64,000 bases of DNA, from assembly GCF_040939455.1 (NCBI RefSeq), contig NC_134109.1, forward strand, positions 58,618,001 to 58,682,000. Reading direction: 5' to 3'. Of this stretch, positions 21,232-33,699 are shown in pieces. Both the position numbers and the translations under genes were made by a program. The stretch is from Microcebus murinus. Lineage: Eukaryota > Chordata > Mammalia > Primates > Cheirogaleidae. The stretch's first letter is position 1. Each line of letters opens with the position of its first letter. The notes under the pieces were generated by a model. It searched no databases and was not told where the DNA came from. It saw only the letters and a program-made list of their open reading frames with translations.

Positions 21232-21257
21232 AAAAAAAAACCAAAAACAAAAAACAA

Positions 21258-21357
21258 GGTTGGTCCAAGTGCAGTGGTGTTTACAACTAATCGTTCACAA
21301 CCAGTTATCGATTCCTTTGTTCCTTCTCCACTCCCACTGCTTCACTTGACCAGCCTT
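21258..21357 (+). pseudogene. RNY3-like: Y3 RNA retropseudogene
   Basis: The 100-bp segment follows the Y3 small RNA from end to end: GGTTGGTCC at the start, 'gtgcagtggtgtttacaact', 'ttgttccttctccactccca', 'gcttcacttgaccagcctt' at the close. Y RNAs are Ro60-bound RNA polymerase III transcripts whose copies are spread by L1. There are changes in the conserved lower stem and the normal T-run terminator is replaced by As, so it should not be a functional gene. It lies in the A tail of the ERV retrocopy, with A-rich sequence on both sides. Confidence 0.92.
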
Positions 21358-21384
21358 AAAAAAGAAAAATATTGTGAAAAGAGC
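21358..21384 (+). other. A-rich tail after the Y3 copy
   Basis: AAAAAAGAAAAATATTG and onward, a decayed poly-A tail that ends at the right target duplication. Confidence 0.7.
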
Positions 21385-21394
21385 AGCTTAAAAC
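21385..21394. repeat. Target-site duplication of the ERV/Y3 insertion, right copy
   Basis: AGCTTAAAAC, identical to 18350-18359. Confidence 0.8.
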
Positions 21395-21930
21395 AATGAA
21401 CATTTATTATCTCCCAGTTTCTGTGGGTCAGGAACCTGGTCACAGCTTAGCTGGATGCCTGTGGATCAAGGTCTCTCATGAAGTTGCAGGCAAGCTGTCA
21501 TCTAGGTCTGTGTTCTCATCTGAAGGCCTAACAGTAAAAAATGATCAGCTTGCAAGCGTGTCCCTGTCATTAGCAGGCTTCAGTTTCACGCTAGCTCCTG
21601 GTCAGCCTCTGTCTGCTCCCTGCCAGAGGGCAGCTCACAATATGGCAGCCAGCGTGCCTCAGACAGAGCAAGCCAGTGAGAGAGCAAGACAGGGCCTAAG
21701 AAAGAAACCAGGCCTTTTGCAACCTAATCTCAGAAGTGACGTCTCTTCGTTTTTGCCATATTCTACTTGTTAGAAGCAAGTCACTAGGTCCAGCTCATAC
21801 TGAAGCAGAAGGGATTACATGCAGGCAGGAACACCAGGAAGTGGAGATCATGGTGGTGGGAGGCTGGGGTGGGAGGGGAGGCTGGGGTGGGAGGGGGGCT
21901 GTAATAATGGCTGCCTACTGCAGTCACTAG
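21395..21930 (-). mobile_element. MLT1-type MaLR LTR, part 2
   Basis: Continues the LTR begun at 18300. On the minus strand it carries the MLT1 blocks 'ctgacccacagaaactggg' and 'gataataaatgttc', and further left 'gtgacttgcttctaacaa'. A 19-bp G-rich tandem repeat at 21861-21898 (GGCTGGGGTGGGAGGGGA units) lies inside it. Confidence 0.8.
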
Positions 21931-23200
21931 TAGGAAGGTCCTCAAAATTCTTAAGGGACTAAGACTTGCTAAGTAAGCACTTCTCTAATTACAATGAAGA
22001 TCTTTCTAACAGAAGGGGTAGAACAGGGTGCCAAAAAGAGAAGAGAATTTGTAAAATGTATAGGTAAATATCCAGCATCAGTTTCCTTCCAATTTAGTTT
22101 GATGAAGATTCTAGATGGCTAGGGGAAGTTCTTGGGTCCCTGGAAAGGCTAAGAGGAGTGGGTGGGCATTGGCAGGAGAGGTGGAGAGCGGAGAAGACTA
22201 TGAAAACGCCTCCAAAACCAAGAGAAGGGACAACCGAGACTGCTTGCAACTTTGCCAAGGGCTAATTCAACCTCATCACTGCCATGTCACATCAACACTT
22301 GATGGCTGAGGGGGTTCATTTCTGAATTGAAATGAGGTGTAAATTATCCTGGCCTTTTATGTCTCATCTGCTTCTTCCTGATTTCATGTCCATTTTTGCC
22401 ATTTTTTGCTTCTCATGGCCTCTGGAAAATTCAGGAGAGAAAGGAGAGGTAGTAAAATTCAAACTAATCCAGCATTATATTACATTTTATCTCCAGAGTG
22501 AAAGAATAACATTCTCCTCCCAATGCTTATGTACTTACCCATAATTGGATAAATTAACAGGGAAATCCTACACAATTGCTTAATTCAGCACAATCAATCT
22601 GGAGAATGTTAAAAACTTCTCTTGACCTTAAAGTCCTCAAATGTGGGACCTCAGTCAATAAATTTGTCAATAAATTGGTACCCCTCCTTCTCAACATCTA
22701 TAGGAATACTGTTTTTCCTCCTGAATTGACACAAACAATCTCATCCTGCCCCCTACAATTTACCCAGTGAGACAGGAGAAGAGTGTGGTCTATTTTGGGA
22801 TCCCCTAGAAAAAAGCCGCATTCGAGTGTAATCTTTTTCTCTGCCCTTCCTGGGATGAGCTAGGTGACATAAGAGGCTTTTTCTATTTCTAATTTTTACA
22901 ACTCCTTTCAGCAAACAGCAGGTAAACAATTTTAATACAAGACCATTTTCATTATGTGTCTACTACTACAGAATATGTCCCTGCATTAAAATAAACAGTA
23001 ATAATACAAAAAAAGTTTGTTCATACAGTAATAGCAACCTTCCTAAATTACAGTGATTATGCCACCCAGCAGTATAATACAAAATGTGGTTTTTATCTCA
23101 GAAGACACAGAATTTATTATTTTCCTCCTACCTGGCATTTTAAAGCAAAGCAATTGGAACCAGGTTTCTGAAAGAACAATTTGGTACATTAGCTCCCAGA
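21931..23200. other. Unassigned noncoding sequence
   Basis: No gene or confident repeat. Several frames of 60-80 codons show no domain. Confidence 0.5.
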
Positions 23201-23204
23201 TACT

Positions 23205-23205
23205 A

Positions 23206-23236
<31 letters not shown>

Positions 23237-23237
23237 T
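23205..23237. repeat. (AT)n microsatellite with T run
   Basis: About 12 AT units followed by a run of T. Confidence 0.95.
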
Positions 23238-25110
23238 CAGCATTGAAATGACCCATTTAAAGCAGCACTTCAACAAAATGTTGTCCACCATGCCCTGGTA
23301 ATTATGTCACGTCTGGTATGTACTAATTTACTCAGTGTATTGTTTTCCTGCATAATTAAAGCTATTAAGCTGAATTCAGAGGCTGCGATACACCTACAGC
23401 CTTCAATTAATTAAACAAGCATGCAGAGAAGTTACTGACAGGGTCAAAGCCTCATCTTCACTCTGCCGGTGAGCCAGATGCTAAAGAAATGAGTGAGAAG
23501 GGCTGTCACCTGGAATTCTCCCTCAGTTACAATTTTCTATTTATGGGGTGAGGGACACAGTCCAAAGTCATTTCCCAGAAAGCAAACATTTTAATTCAGA
23601 CCCCCATGGTCATTTGCCACTGAATCACTAAACATAGTGATTAAACAAAGTATATAAAAATAAAAGCATGTAATGAAATCAATCACCACTTCTTCATAGT
23701 TTCATTAAAGTGAAGGATATTCCAATATACTTCCTTCGGGCTACTTTCAGAGGGTGCCTTTTCATGGGTCATAGACTAGATCAAGTCAGGGATAGATGCT
23801 TTCTCCAGATTTTTCATTCTCTCTGAGACCACCAAACACTACATCATGTTAGACCTAAGCATTTTGTGAGTCAGTCACTAGCAATCACTAACACATATGA
23901 GAAAATCCCACTTGGCATGGGTCTCATAGTCCTTAAAGAACCATAACATTTCTACTTTCTTTGTAATTTCACCCAATACCAGTGCTGTGCTTCCCACGTA
24001 GTGCTCCAGCCCCATGCCCAGCTGACTGCCCCACGGGCATTGAAGGGTGGCAGTGGGTGCCCAGCAGCACTGACCTTGAGTATCTTTTTTCATAGTTATA
24101 ATGTGGTCTTTTCAAGCATCTCCTCAAAACCTTTTTTTAAAAAGTTTTAAACATAACTTTTAAATGTTCTCTGTGGGTTTTTTTAATGCTCTCTGTGTTT
24201 TTAAAAACCCTTTACATAAATGCAAATTTGCATTACAAAATAAAGGTGTATTGGGATTTCACAATGACGATTTTTGGCAGCTTTTACTTCTGTCTTTCAC
24301 TACTGCTAGTGATTATCTTACTGGTGAAAACTATGTTCCTGAACACAGATGCTATGTCAGGAGAAGAGGGGAATCCACTGCACAGAGATATTCTATAAAC
24401 CAGACAAATGCGAGTACATGGTACTAGTCTGTGTATGTTCCTGCAACGTAATTAGGAGATAAGTATAAGAAAATTCAGAACTCTTTAATGCACTTAAAAT
24501 CGCTGTCATGAGGCAATGGATGGCATATTTGCATGTGAAAGGACCATGAACAGCATGTAGGAAGAATTGTGAAATTACTATAGTATTTATTATTATAACT
24601 TGGTGTCATGCTAGTCTCATTTTAGAATGAACTATAAGAATAGATTAAATTAGTGCCATTTTCTTTCCTTGTTAACATCTTTGTCACAAGAACAAGCTGT
24701 CAGAATTTTAGTATCTAAAATAGTCCACAGATTATTCTTCATGATACTTGGCCATTTCTAAACCCTGGGCTTTGATTGGTTGCTCTCAGCCCTGTCCCTG
24801 CAGACTTGTGGGTTGAACACAGGGAAATAATACTCTTTTAAGCAACTAATCAGGTTGCAGACACCCTGATAAAGGTAGGAAAGACAGTATGATATTACAA
24901 TTTTAAAACAGCATTTGATCAGAAAACATTCTCTCCCAAAAAATGCTTTTGACCACTGCTGAAAAATACTATTTAACATATGATTTTAGAAAAGGGACTA
25001 CTCAGAGATACTTACACTTATTAGTGTCTGAGTTTTTTTACTATTATAATATATAATAAACATTTCACTGAGGAGCCAGGAATACCATGGTCTAGTAAAT
25101 GTTATGGTAA
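23238..25110. other. Unassigned noncoding sequence
   Basis: No clear repeat. The stretch 23290-23690 is repeat-free and contains many TAAT-type motifs; it may be conserved noncoding DNA. The 71-codon minus-strand frame at 23878-24093 is not recognisable. Confidence 0.45.
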
Positions 25111-25234
25111 TCAGAAGTCTATGATCTGTTACTTTCTTCACATGTCATTAACTCACTGGTCCTCTGGGCCTCAGTTTCTGCATTTAACATGGTGTCCCTT
25201 TCCACTGTGATTTTTTCCCTCCTGCAATTTTCCA

Positions 25235-25400
25235 TAACCAGGGTGACCATAAGTCCTGGTTTTCCTAGGACTACCCCACTTTGTCTGTTGCCTTAGCTTA
25301 ATTATTAGAAGCATCTTTTGTCACTCCTAAAAGTGTCCCTGTGTTGTTTGGACAACACAGGATATATGATTGATCTACTCATAATGCTTTCTTAGAGCCT
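25235..25400. mobile_element. Probable MER-type DNA transposon remnant
   Basis: Begins 'cagggtgaccataagtcctg', wording shared by a common old MER repeat, and has a 'tgtccctgtgttgtttggac' block. The family and the right end are unresolved. Confidence 0.35.
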
Positions 25401-25439
25401 CTGAGACTTGTCACTCTGTATACGATATTGTACTAACTT

Positions 25440-25560
25440 ATGGATATGTCTTAGCTCCCCTACTAGTCTGTGATTGAAAACAGAATCTGGTCTCATTCAT
25501 AGTTTTTGGTTCTTATAAGACCTTGGGCAGAGAAGGTGCTCAATAAATATATTTTAATTA
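25440..25560 (+). mobile_element. L2 LINE 3' end
   Basis: Ends with 'agaaggtgctcaataaatat', the usual L2 3' end, after a decayed L2 body. Confidence 0.6.
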
Positions 25561-26115
25561 ATGAAAACATAAAGTGCTAAATCATTTAATGTGTGTACTA
25601 CAGTCATTAACTCATTTGAAAACTCTTACTAGAACTATAGAGTCTAGAAGAAGATAGTTTTACTTTATACTAAGACCAAACCCCACTTGAAACATCTTCT
25701 ATAGTGAGTGATAAGGCTGCCCCCATGTAGAATTTACAATATGTACTTTGTACGAGGTCACCCAGCCAAGGGAGTAAGGGCAGCTGAAATTCAACTTTAG
25801 TCTATTTGTCATGTGATGTGCTATGTGGCCTTGTGGAGATCCTGCCTGGTTTCCAGAGGAAAATCCAGGTTCTAAGGGTCTGAAGCTTATACAATTGGTG
25901 TGGGGGAAAGAGGGTTCTTCAAGAAAAAATATATATATAAAATAATAAATAGAAAATTAGATATGAAAGTGAATATTTATTTACAATAAGAAATCATACC
26001 AAATTTGGAAAAGTTATCAAAGTATCATAAAATCCATAAGAATAACATAATATTCATATTACTTAACTGCTTGACACATCTCTGTAATACTTTTCCACCT
26101 ATTTGTTGGTTGCAA
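25561..26115. other. Unassigned noncoding sequence
   Basis: AT-rich, no gene or clear repeat. Confidence 0.5.
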
Positions 26116-26119
26116 AATA

Positions 26120-26440
26120 CTTAAGTGATTGTTTTGCATGTGAATATCCAGTTTTCCCAGAACCATTTGTTGAAGAAACTGTTCTTTTCCCATTGAATGG
26201 TCTTAGCATCCTGTTGAAAACCAATTAACATATATCTGAGGGTTTATTTCTGAGCTTTTTATTCTATTACATTGGTTTCTGTCTGTCCTTATGCCAGTAC
26301 TACACTCTTTGATTACTATAATTTTGTAGTAAGTTTTGAAATCAGAAAGTGTGAGTCTTCCAACTTTGTTCGTTTTCAAGATTGTTTTGGCTATTCAAGA
26401 TCCCTTGGAATTCCATATGTTTCATTTCAAATTTCAAGTC
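26120..26440 (-). mobile_element. Old L1 ORF2 fragment
   Basis: Antisense L1 text ('gttttcccagaaccatttgt', 'tatgccagtactacactctt', 'tgtagtaagttttgaaatca'). Confidence 0.85.
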
Positions 26441-27045
26441 AGGACTACAGTAGCTGGAATAACTTAACTATAGGCAGAAGTGACTGCAAGCTACATAAAT
26501 GGATCCCACTGAATCCAAACAAAATGCATATTCAAATCAATTTCCCCTTAGTTGTATCCCAGAAATGCTCAAGGCCACTATGACAACACCTTACCTGAGA
26601 GGAAAGGTGATGAATGGGAAGTCAAAGTGGAAAGGGACAGCAGTGGCCAAAAGCAAGTTTTACAAAGATATATGCCCATGTGAACACATTTTTAGGGCCC
26701 AATGGGAGTCAGGGACCCTGAAATTTAGCTTCACTGTAAATTTGTTTCTTGTTGTCTTTATGCTTTTACAGAAGTAGAAAATACAAAGTAAAGCAGAAAG
26801 AACTAAAAGAGAGAAGACTCCATGGGGATCTGAGAACAGCCCTCAAATACCCAAGTGACATCATATGAAATTGGACTAAGATTTAACTGAGTGGGATGAT
26901 TTTGAGGATGCCGAATATATTTGTTTCACACTCTAGCATAATTGCTTAAATAATCTGGAGACCCTGAGGTCTATACCACACCAAAGAAGCCTTGTGGAAG
27001 GTTAAAAAAATAAATCCAGTCAATCATCCAAATATATCCAAGTTT
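26441..27045. other. Unassigned noncoding sequence
   Basis: No gene. Two overlapping frames (26272-26583 and 26499-26777) have no domain, and the first begins inside the L1 fossil. Confidence 0.5.
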
Positions 27046-27049
27046 GAAT

Positions 27050-27262
27050 ACAAAGCTTTTTGCTCCTCAGCCTAGAACACCATCAGTGAGGAAGTTCCCT
27101 TTTTGTATCTGATTATGTATCTATGTCCTCCCTACCCCCATTCTTAGGCTTCTTAAGAACAAGGATTTTTCATCTTTCTATTCCCAATATCTACTTCAGG
27201 GTCTGACAGCATCCAGTAGGTTCAAATATATGTTTTTGAATCAATCAAAGAATGAATAAATG
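27050..27262 (+). mobile_element. L2 LINE 3' end
   Basis: L2-like body ('ggcttcttaagaacaaggat') with an end rich in AATGAATAAATG near 27250. Confidence 0.55.
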
Positions 27263-28390
27263 TTTAGATTACTAATCTGCAATTTTTTATTTAGAGCTTA
27301 CTATACACAAAGCATTATGCAAAAGAATTGACCTCTTGTCCCTTGTCCCCCAAGGAATCACATTCCACTAAAGAAAATAAGAATTATAGGGAGATTATGA
27401 CAGCAATCCAAGGAATTGAATAAATACCTCTAAGCGAAATGATAGACCATGAGAAGATGCTTGGCCATCAGTTTCCGGCCAGTGTCACATTTGCTCAAGT
27501 TTGTGTAAAGCCTACGCTGGACAGACACTCCAGGGCTCTTTTAGTTAAAGAAGAGTTATGCCTTTGATAACGATTTGTGTGCCTCCTGGATGGCAAGTAC
27601 CATGCTCTGCCCTTAGGAACACACTGAAACTGACATGTCCGTTCCATGTGGAACTAATAGCCTAGCAGAACTTTGAAAGACGCACACAATCACAATCACA
27701 AGGTGACATCGAGAGTCAGCTGTGCCATTGAACATCTAATTTTCTTTCACTGTTAAGTTGCTTGAGTCTATGTCTTGTGCGATTTGCAGGTGGCAGCAGC
27801 TGCCCAAGTAAGGTAATCTAAGGTCCCACCTAGGAGTGAGCTATGGATAGCAGTCAGCACTGCCAGCCTCTTCTACAGCTCTTGGGTGCTGACCAAGGAC
27901 TCAAAGAGCAGTGAGAAATAGAGAATTGTTTTTAAAAGGATTTGAGGGTTAATTCTTCTCAAATTTTCTTTAATTTTGCCTTTTTTGCATGCCAAATTTT
28001 GTCTTTCAAATATTAACCATATTTAATCAGTAGACATTCTATTTATGAATAAGGACAAACAAAATATTAAAAGCCAAAGCTCATCTTAGATATACTAAGA
28101 ATGAAGCAATACCAAACCAAATCTTAGATATACTAAGAGTAGGATTAAGAAAGATAGTAGAAGAATAAAGCAATATAAAAATGGAAACTGATTATTTGAG
28201 TTAGGCAGAAAAGAAATGATAATGTTAAATTCCCTACAATAAATTTGATACATTCAGTAAAATAGAAATTTAAGTGCCTTGGTATTATAAACTTCAATAT
28301 TTTAAAGAGAAAACTTTTAACATGTAGCATCAAAAAAATAGATGTGTGTTAAGTCTAATTGAAACAAGAAGAGGAAGATGACACTGGAAT
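27263..28390. other. Unassigned noncoding sequence
   Basis: No gene. An 18-bp string with internal dyad symmetry, ATCTTAGATATACTAAGA, occurs twice at about 28083-28100 and 28121-28138. Confidence 0.55.
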
Positions 28391-28394
28391 TTAG

Positions 28395-28715
28395 AACAAT
28401 GCCCTCATTGAGAGGTCGTGTGGCCAAGAGGATGCACACAGGCCTTGGTAAAACACAACCTGGATTGGAATGCCAGCTCAGCCTCTTTCTAATTCCGTAA
28501 GTTTCAGCATGTATTTTAGCCTCTCTGTGCCTCAATTCCCTCATATGCATAGTGGGGGGAAAGGAAGATAATAATATCTGTGCTCTATATTTCTGTATAT
28601 AGTCTCCTCTTCCTACTTTAGTTACGCTCACATGGTGTCGTGAGCAGCAACTTAGTTAATTCATGTTATCTGCCTGGCACAGTACCTGGCACTTATTAAA
28701 CACTCAAGAAACTCT
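28395..28715 (+). mobile_element. MIR SINE
   Basis: Carries the MIR order: 'tcctggattggaat'-like start, 'ctctctgtgcctcaattccc', and 'gcctggcacagtacctggca' near the 3' end. Near full length with an internal insertion of diverged sequence. Confidence 0.78.
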
Positions 28716-29579
28716 CTAAAGAAAATCATTCAGATTTTACTGACATTTTCACCAGCTTCTACAAACTCAGAGTTTCACCTTTTCTAAAATGAGTTTTAAA
28801 AGATCAATATTATCATTACAAATATTAAGTGCCTTAATTATTATATTATATTATTATAAATACTACATCACAACAAGGGGAAGAGCATCCAAGTACACTG
28901 CACACTAACATTCAGCATCTAATCCAAACAGGCAATCCCAAACTCTCCTGCAATTTTTTTCATATAGTAATTTGTCATTAGGTTCATCTGAAGGTGCCAT
29001 GTGTAGGACCCCACACAACCAAACCATTAATCAGAATTAATCACCGAGGTAAGACAAAAGCACACGGCCAGCCCTGGGCAACAGCAGCTTGTCACACAAT
29101 CATAATGCATTAAAACCATGGACATCACAATTTTTTGTAAAGGCCAGGACAGGGCAGGGGAGGAAATAAGCAAACATGTTCTAAAGATCATAGACAATAT
29201 GCTCTTCAAATGAAGCTAACTTAATGCCTCTTGCAAGGTCAGATCAAAGGTGAAGAAATGAGAATTGACCAAACACTAGAGCAATTTCCAGCTAAATAAA
29301 AAGGCAGATATTCTTTTCTTCACTGACAACAGAAAACACACTGAGAGACAAGAAAGGTTGATCACTGATGCCAAAAATGTACTTTCCATTCTTTGAGGCT
29401 TGTAAAGTCTCTCCTTTTATCCATTTTCTATTTTTCCTCATATTGCCATTCTGTTTTTGTCAATGACCTTTCTTCAATCCAACTCAGCCTCCGTCTAATG
29501 GCCTGAAGAGGACTTCTTCACTTGATGGAAAGCTTCAGATTTAAGATCCCCCTCCTTCATTAGAGGGAAAAGTGAACAG
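28716..29579. other. Unassigned noncoding sequence
   Basis: No gene or clear repeat. Confidence 0.5.
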
Positions 29580-31300
29580 CCTCTATGTGCTGGGTGTTAA
29601 TGAATGTGAAGAAAGATTTTTTTGTATGTGTTTTACACATTATGTTCTTGACTCCTAGAGGTGCTACAATAAATTGCCGCGCTTCATTTACAAGGAGCCA
29701 TAACAGAAGCAAAATGAGAATCTGGCGACAAATTGCTTCTCAGTCACCCTGGGTCAGGCTATTGGGGCTAATGAGAAGAGGGGCTCTAATTTTAAACTCC
29801 TCCTCAACCAAGCCATTCCTGCATTAATGTTCACTGTTGTAAATTGTAAAGTCAAATGAAGGAGCACTGTTGAAAATTAACCAGTATTTTTATCCTTCGA
29901 GTACTCAATAGCGCATATTTTGGCTTCTGTAGCTGTTGGTTATCAAAGGCAGCTCAGCCTGCACCAGGGGTGCCAGGCTCCTTGGTAGATTCCCCCCTCC
30001 CCAACATAACACCACTCTTCTGATTTCTTCTCCTTTTACACTCAAGCCTTCCTTCTACCTTCACAAAGAAAAATCAACCAGCAGAAGTAAGTAGTACAGG
30101 TTTTCAACAAGATTATAATTCGGCCTGTAGGAGTAGTGTTTGAAACCAGCCCCTCTGTGGGCCCATGTAGCAAGATACTGTGTACGGGCAGTAAAAGTCA
30201 GAGAATTGTACTACCCATTTAGTCCTGCTGCATGCTTAATGATGCGTAATTGTGTATGTGGAGGAAGAGCCAGTAAATCAGGGACCCCGCGAGGGCAGGA
30301 AGCACTTTGTCACTGGAAGCCTAGAGCACGATTTGAACAAATAACGAGAAACCAATGTAGCACCTGCCTCTCACAAAATACTTCCCTAATTCCACGTTTT
30401 GCCAGTTTGTAAAAGCAAACAGCAGGCAAAAAGAGGTGCAGGAGAAAGGAAGATGTTTTACTAAACTGTGTAGGATTTTGATCCCACATGGATGTCCAGG
30501 CAATGACTCAGTTTTCAAGGTGGGTGTTTGGAGGGGATTGTGGTAACATGTTTTAAGTATGTATTAATGAGACGAAGTTCCTCTTGTGTGTAATGTGTCT
30601 GTCCGGGTGCATTCTTCCATGGAATCACTACATAAAATACAAATTAACCACACTACCCTAGTCTAATCATTGTAATCAGTTATGTTTTCATGTGTACATT
30701 ACTGATATATAAGGCTGTTGTAGTTCTTGTGTGTGGTTTAATTGCTTGTTTTTGCATATCTTGTGTGATTGATGATGTTCTAGAAATCTTTTCCCCTAAA
30801 GGAGACTTTGTAAATTACTTTGTTTAGATGCTAATGATTGTATTTCATTAGTGGCCCTCTCATCCAGAATCATCTTTAAATGAATGAATATGCCATAATT
30901 AAAAATCTGAATTATGAATTACTTTGAAAGGAGACAACATTGTCCCGATTTCCCACTGCGACACAGTGTTATTTCAATTATGTAAATATGTTTAATCATT
31001 CCCCTTTTGTTTTTCTAATTATTTAATATTAATGTTGCTTTACCCCTTTATTGCTACAAGAAGGGATATGGCATCTTAAATGAGAGTACTTAGACAAGTG
31101 ATACACAGATGACTAGATTAAAGCAGACATTTATCAGAATGCATAACCCATTTCAAAAACAAACATGCTATTAACATTCATACTAATATAGCAATACTGG
31201 CTATAATTGCACTTCATGAATGTTTTGTCTGTAGAAATCTAATGTATTCACAATGAACAATTTCCAATTATTGTTTGTTTTTTTCTTTTCCTTATAGAAA
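29580..31300. other. Repeat-poor block, candidate conserved noncoding region
   Basis: No transposon fragment is recognisable across about 1.7 kb, in contrast to the rest of the window. The part at 30540-31080 is dense in TAAT, ATTA and ATGCTAAT-type motifs of the sort bound by homeodomain and POU factors. No open reading frame of note. Conservation is inferred only and has not been tested. Confidence 0.35.
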
Positions 31301-33415
31301 GTCCAAAACCCTGGTGAAAGTTTCAATTAGTTTCAGGTGTACATCTGAACCAACTATAAGACCATCATTTTTTTCTATAGTAGGAAATTAGCAGTTGCTC
31401 AAGTACTACCAAATAAGACATATTCAACTTTAACCTCTCCACTTTTGAACCCTCAAAAAAAGTCTTCAAATAAAGAGTATTTTTAAGCTCCTCCCCTTCT
31501 TTTTTTACTCTCTCCCTGAAGTAGGAGAAATATTAGGAAATTTACTCTCCCTCTCAACAGCTCTCACTCGAGACTTCAAGAAGCTACACTTACCAGAGAA
31601 GCATGAACCGAGCATTGGAGAGCTCCAGAGGGTCACAGTGTATGACAGTCAACTTTATACATTCACACTTCAGGCACCTATTCAAACCAACTGCAGAAGG
31701 CTGATTGGTTCCTTAGAAAACATGGCACTGACTTCAATTGAGACATTTCTATTTTAGTGCAGCTAGACTACACAAGAGTATGTTCCTCTACCATTTAGTA
31801 ATTTAGATACTTTCAATATTATTGCTAACTGACTCTTGAAGTATAAGAGCCTTAATTATGTTGGTTTAATATTTTGTGCTTAAATATTGTTATTTGTAAA
31901 CTAACAGTAGGAAACGCTACAACTTCCCCACGTTTCTTTTTTATTTCAGTGCTACAATAAAATATGCTGTTGCTGATTGACTGTTAAGTTTTATTAATGG
32001 TATCTGGAACATTAGGATTACAATTTAAAATATTTGGTCTTTATCTACATATTACAAGAGTGAGCAATCTTTAAAGACTGCCCTTCCCAACCACCATCTT
32101 TTTCTGATTTGAACCCTTAACTTTAGCAACCACAAAAAACAGGACTAGGGTTTAATATTGTATCTGGTATAACTTGCACACAAATATACAAATTACCTTG
32201 TTTGTTATGGGCTACACCTACAAAACACTCAATGGCATCACAGTATTTTGTATTATAAATAGACAAAAATAATGTGATATTTATTTACAAGTTATTAAGA
32301 AAATTAGGTAAATTATTTTTCACTTAATTCAACACGTCTCTATTTTCTAATACTTTATCTCTCTCAATGAGTGGAAAAAATGATCATACTGAGGTAACTA
32401 CTGATTTCCCACTAATTAAGGGAAACATTTCTATTTTTAAAAAAAGGTTCATGATTAACAGGATAAAGCCACAGGTTGTCAAGATTAAAGGAAGAAAATC
32501 TCAAAGTTTTGTGTAGATAATGAGAAATACAAATGCTTTTTTATCAGTAACACACTGAGTTTAATGACTTTTTAAATAATAATCCCTGTTGAATTTTACA
32601 GATAGAAGTTATTTTTAATTGGAAACTAATTTTTAATTATTTTTCCACACATCTAAGTGGAAATCCTAGAATCTCATAATACCAAAAGAGAGAAAATTCA
32701 AACAATCCCTTGAAATCAATGTTTGAAGACTGAGGAGGCATTTTGAGTTTGATTAGCTCAATATTCTATCAATGACCTTGGAATCCACAGGAGGGACATT
32801 CAAGCGAAAAGAGTAGGAGATGGGAATTCACAGAAATCTGCAGTTTGGTTTTTAAATAGTGATTTCAGTGGATTTCTTAAAAAGTAGATGATTAGGATTT
32901 TATCCAAATATGGACTATCAGGAGGAAACATGAGGGAGACAATGGGAAAACCATACCCACATTATTACCTAAATTATTTGGATATTTCATTTCAGGTGAA
33001 AACAAAGAGTAAAGAACCTAAAAAATGTATTCTCTGGAAGGCCAGGGCTGCCATTGCCCAAGATAAGAGATTGGACAGGCCTTGAAGTATATCATGAGGG
33101 TACCATGTCCAACACAGGAGGACATACTGCTTTTCACTAGTTGATAAAGCCTTAGATATGCAAATGGCTTTTCCACTCAAATCCTCCTCAGACCAAACTA
33201 CCCTAGTGCCTTGATTTCAGTAGCTGGTTGGGGACAGGCAGTTAAAAACAAAAGTTACAAAGTGCTAAGGCCATGGAAAATGATTTAGGAAGATACTGGT
33301 TCAGATACCCTCTCTGCCCCATCCCCACTAGAAAAGCCAGCATGAAGCAATTATACCTGATTAATTACCACAGGTATGGGAAAGCAAGATGGAGGGAAGT
33401 CATTTATCTTCCCTG
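31301..33415. other. Unassigned noncoding sequence
   Basis: AT-rich, no supported gene or named repeat. Confidence 0.5.
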
Positions 33416-33419
33416 AATT

Positions 33420-33525
33420 TTCTTTCATTCATTCATTCAACAAATATATTGAGTGTCTACAATGAGCAAAGCTCTTTTCTAGGGGCTTTGGAGGCATCAT
33501 AAATGAAAAAATAATAATAGTAACT
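33420..33525 (-). mobile_element. L2 LINE 3' end
   Basis: Starts 'cattcattcattcaacaaat' and continues 'gagtgtctacaatgagcaa', the reverse complement of the L2 terminus. Confidence 0.7.
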
Positions 33526-33699
33526 CTAATTCCACTTATTTAACTTACTCTAATAAAATGTAATGTGTGCAAGTGCCATAGATTGGTTGGTATAAATTCT
33601 CATCACATTTTTATCTAATTACAAGGTAATTTTTCTTGTTGTCATCCTCCAACATATATTTATCTTGCTCGGCACCTAATGCATACTTGCATTCTGAAT

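Larger units (their letters stand above)
18361..21257 (+). mobile_element. Retrocopied transcript of a class I endogenous retrovirus
   Basis: The unit begins at the R region, not at U3, and ends after the second R with a poly-A run, so it is a copied RNA and not a normal provirus. The first base matches the start predicted 28 bp downstream of the TATA box in the 3' LTR, and the A run begins about 20 bp after AATAAA. The internal region has a tRNA-Phe-like primer site, a duplicated leader and an env remnant. Gag and pol are absent. Every coding part is broken. L1-mediated copying in trans, as known for HERV-W pseudogenes, is the best explanation. Confidence 0.88.

Noticed and set aside
21258..21357. 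Functional Y3 RNA gene
   Set aside because: It sits in an A-rich retrocopy context, lacks a T-run terminator and has changes in the conserved stem.
23878..24093. Minus-strand 71-codon frame that could be an exon or retrogene piece
   Set aside because: No recognisable family, and no A tail or flanking duplication.
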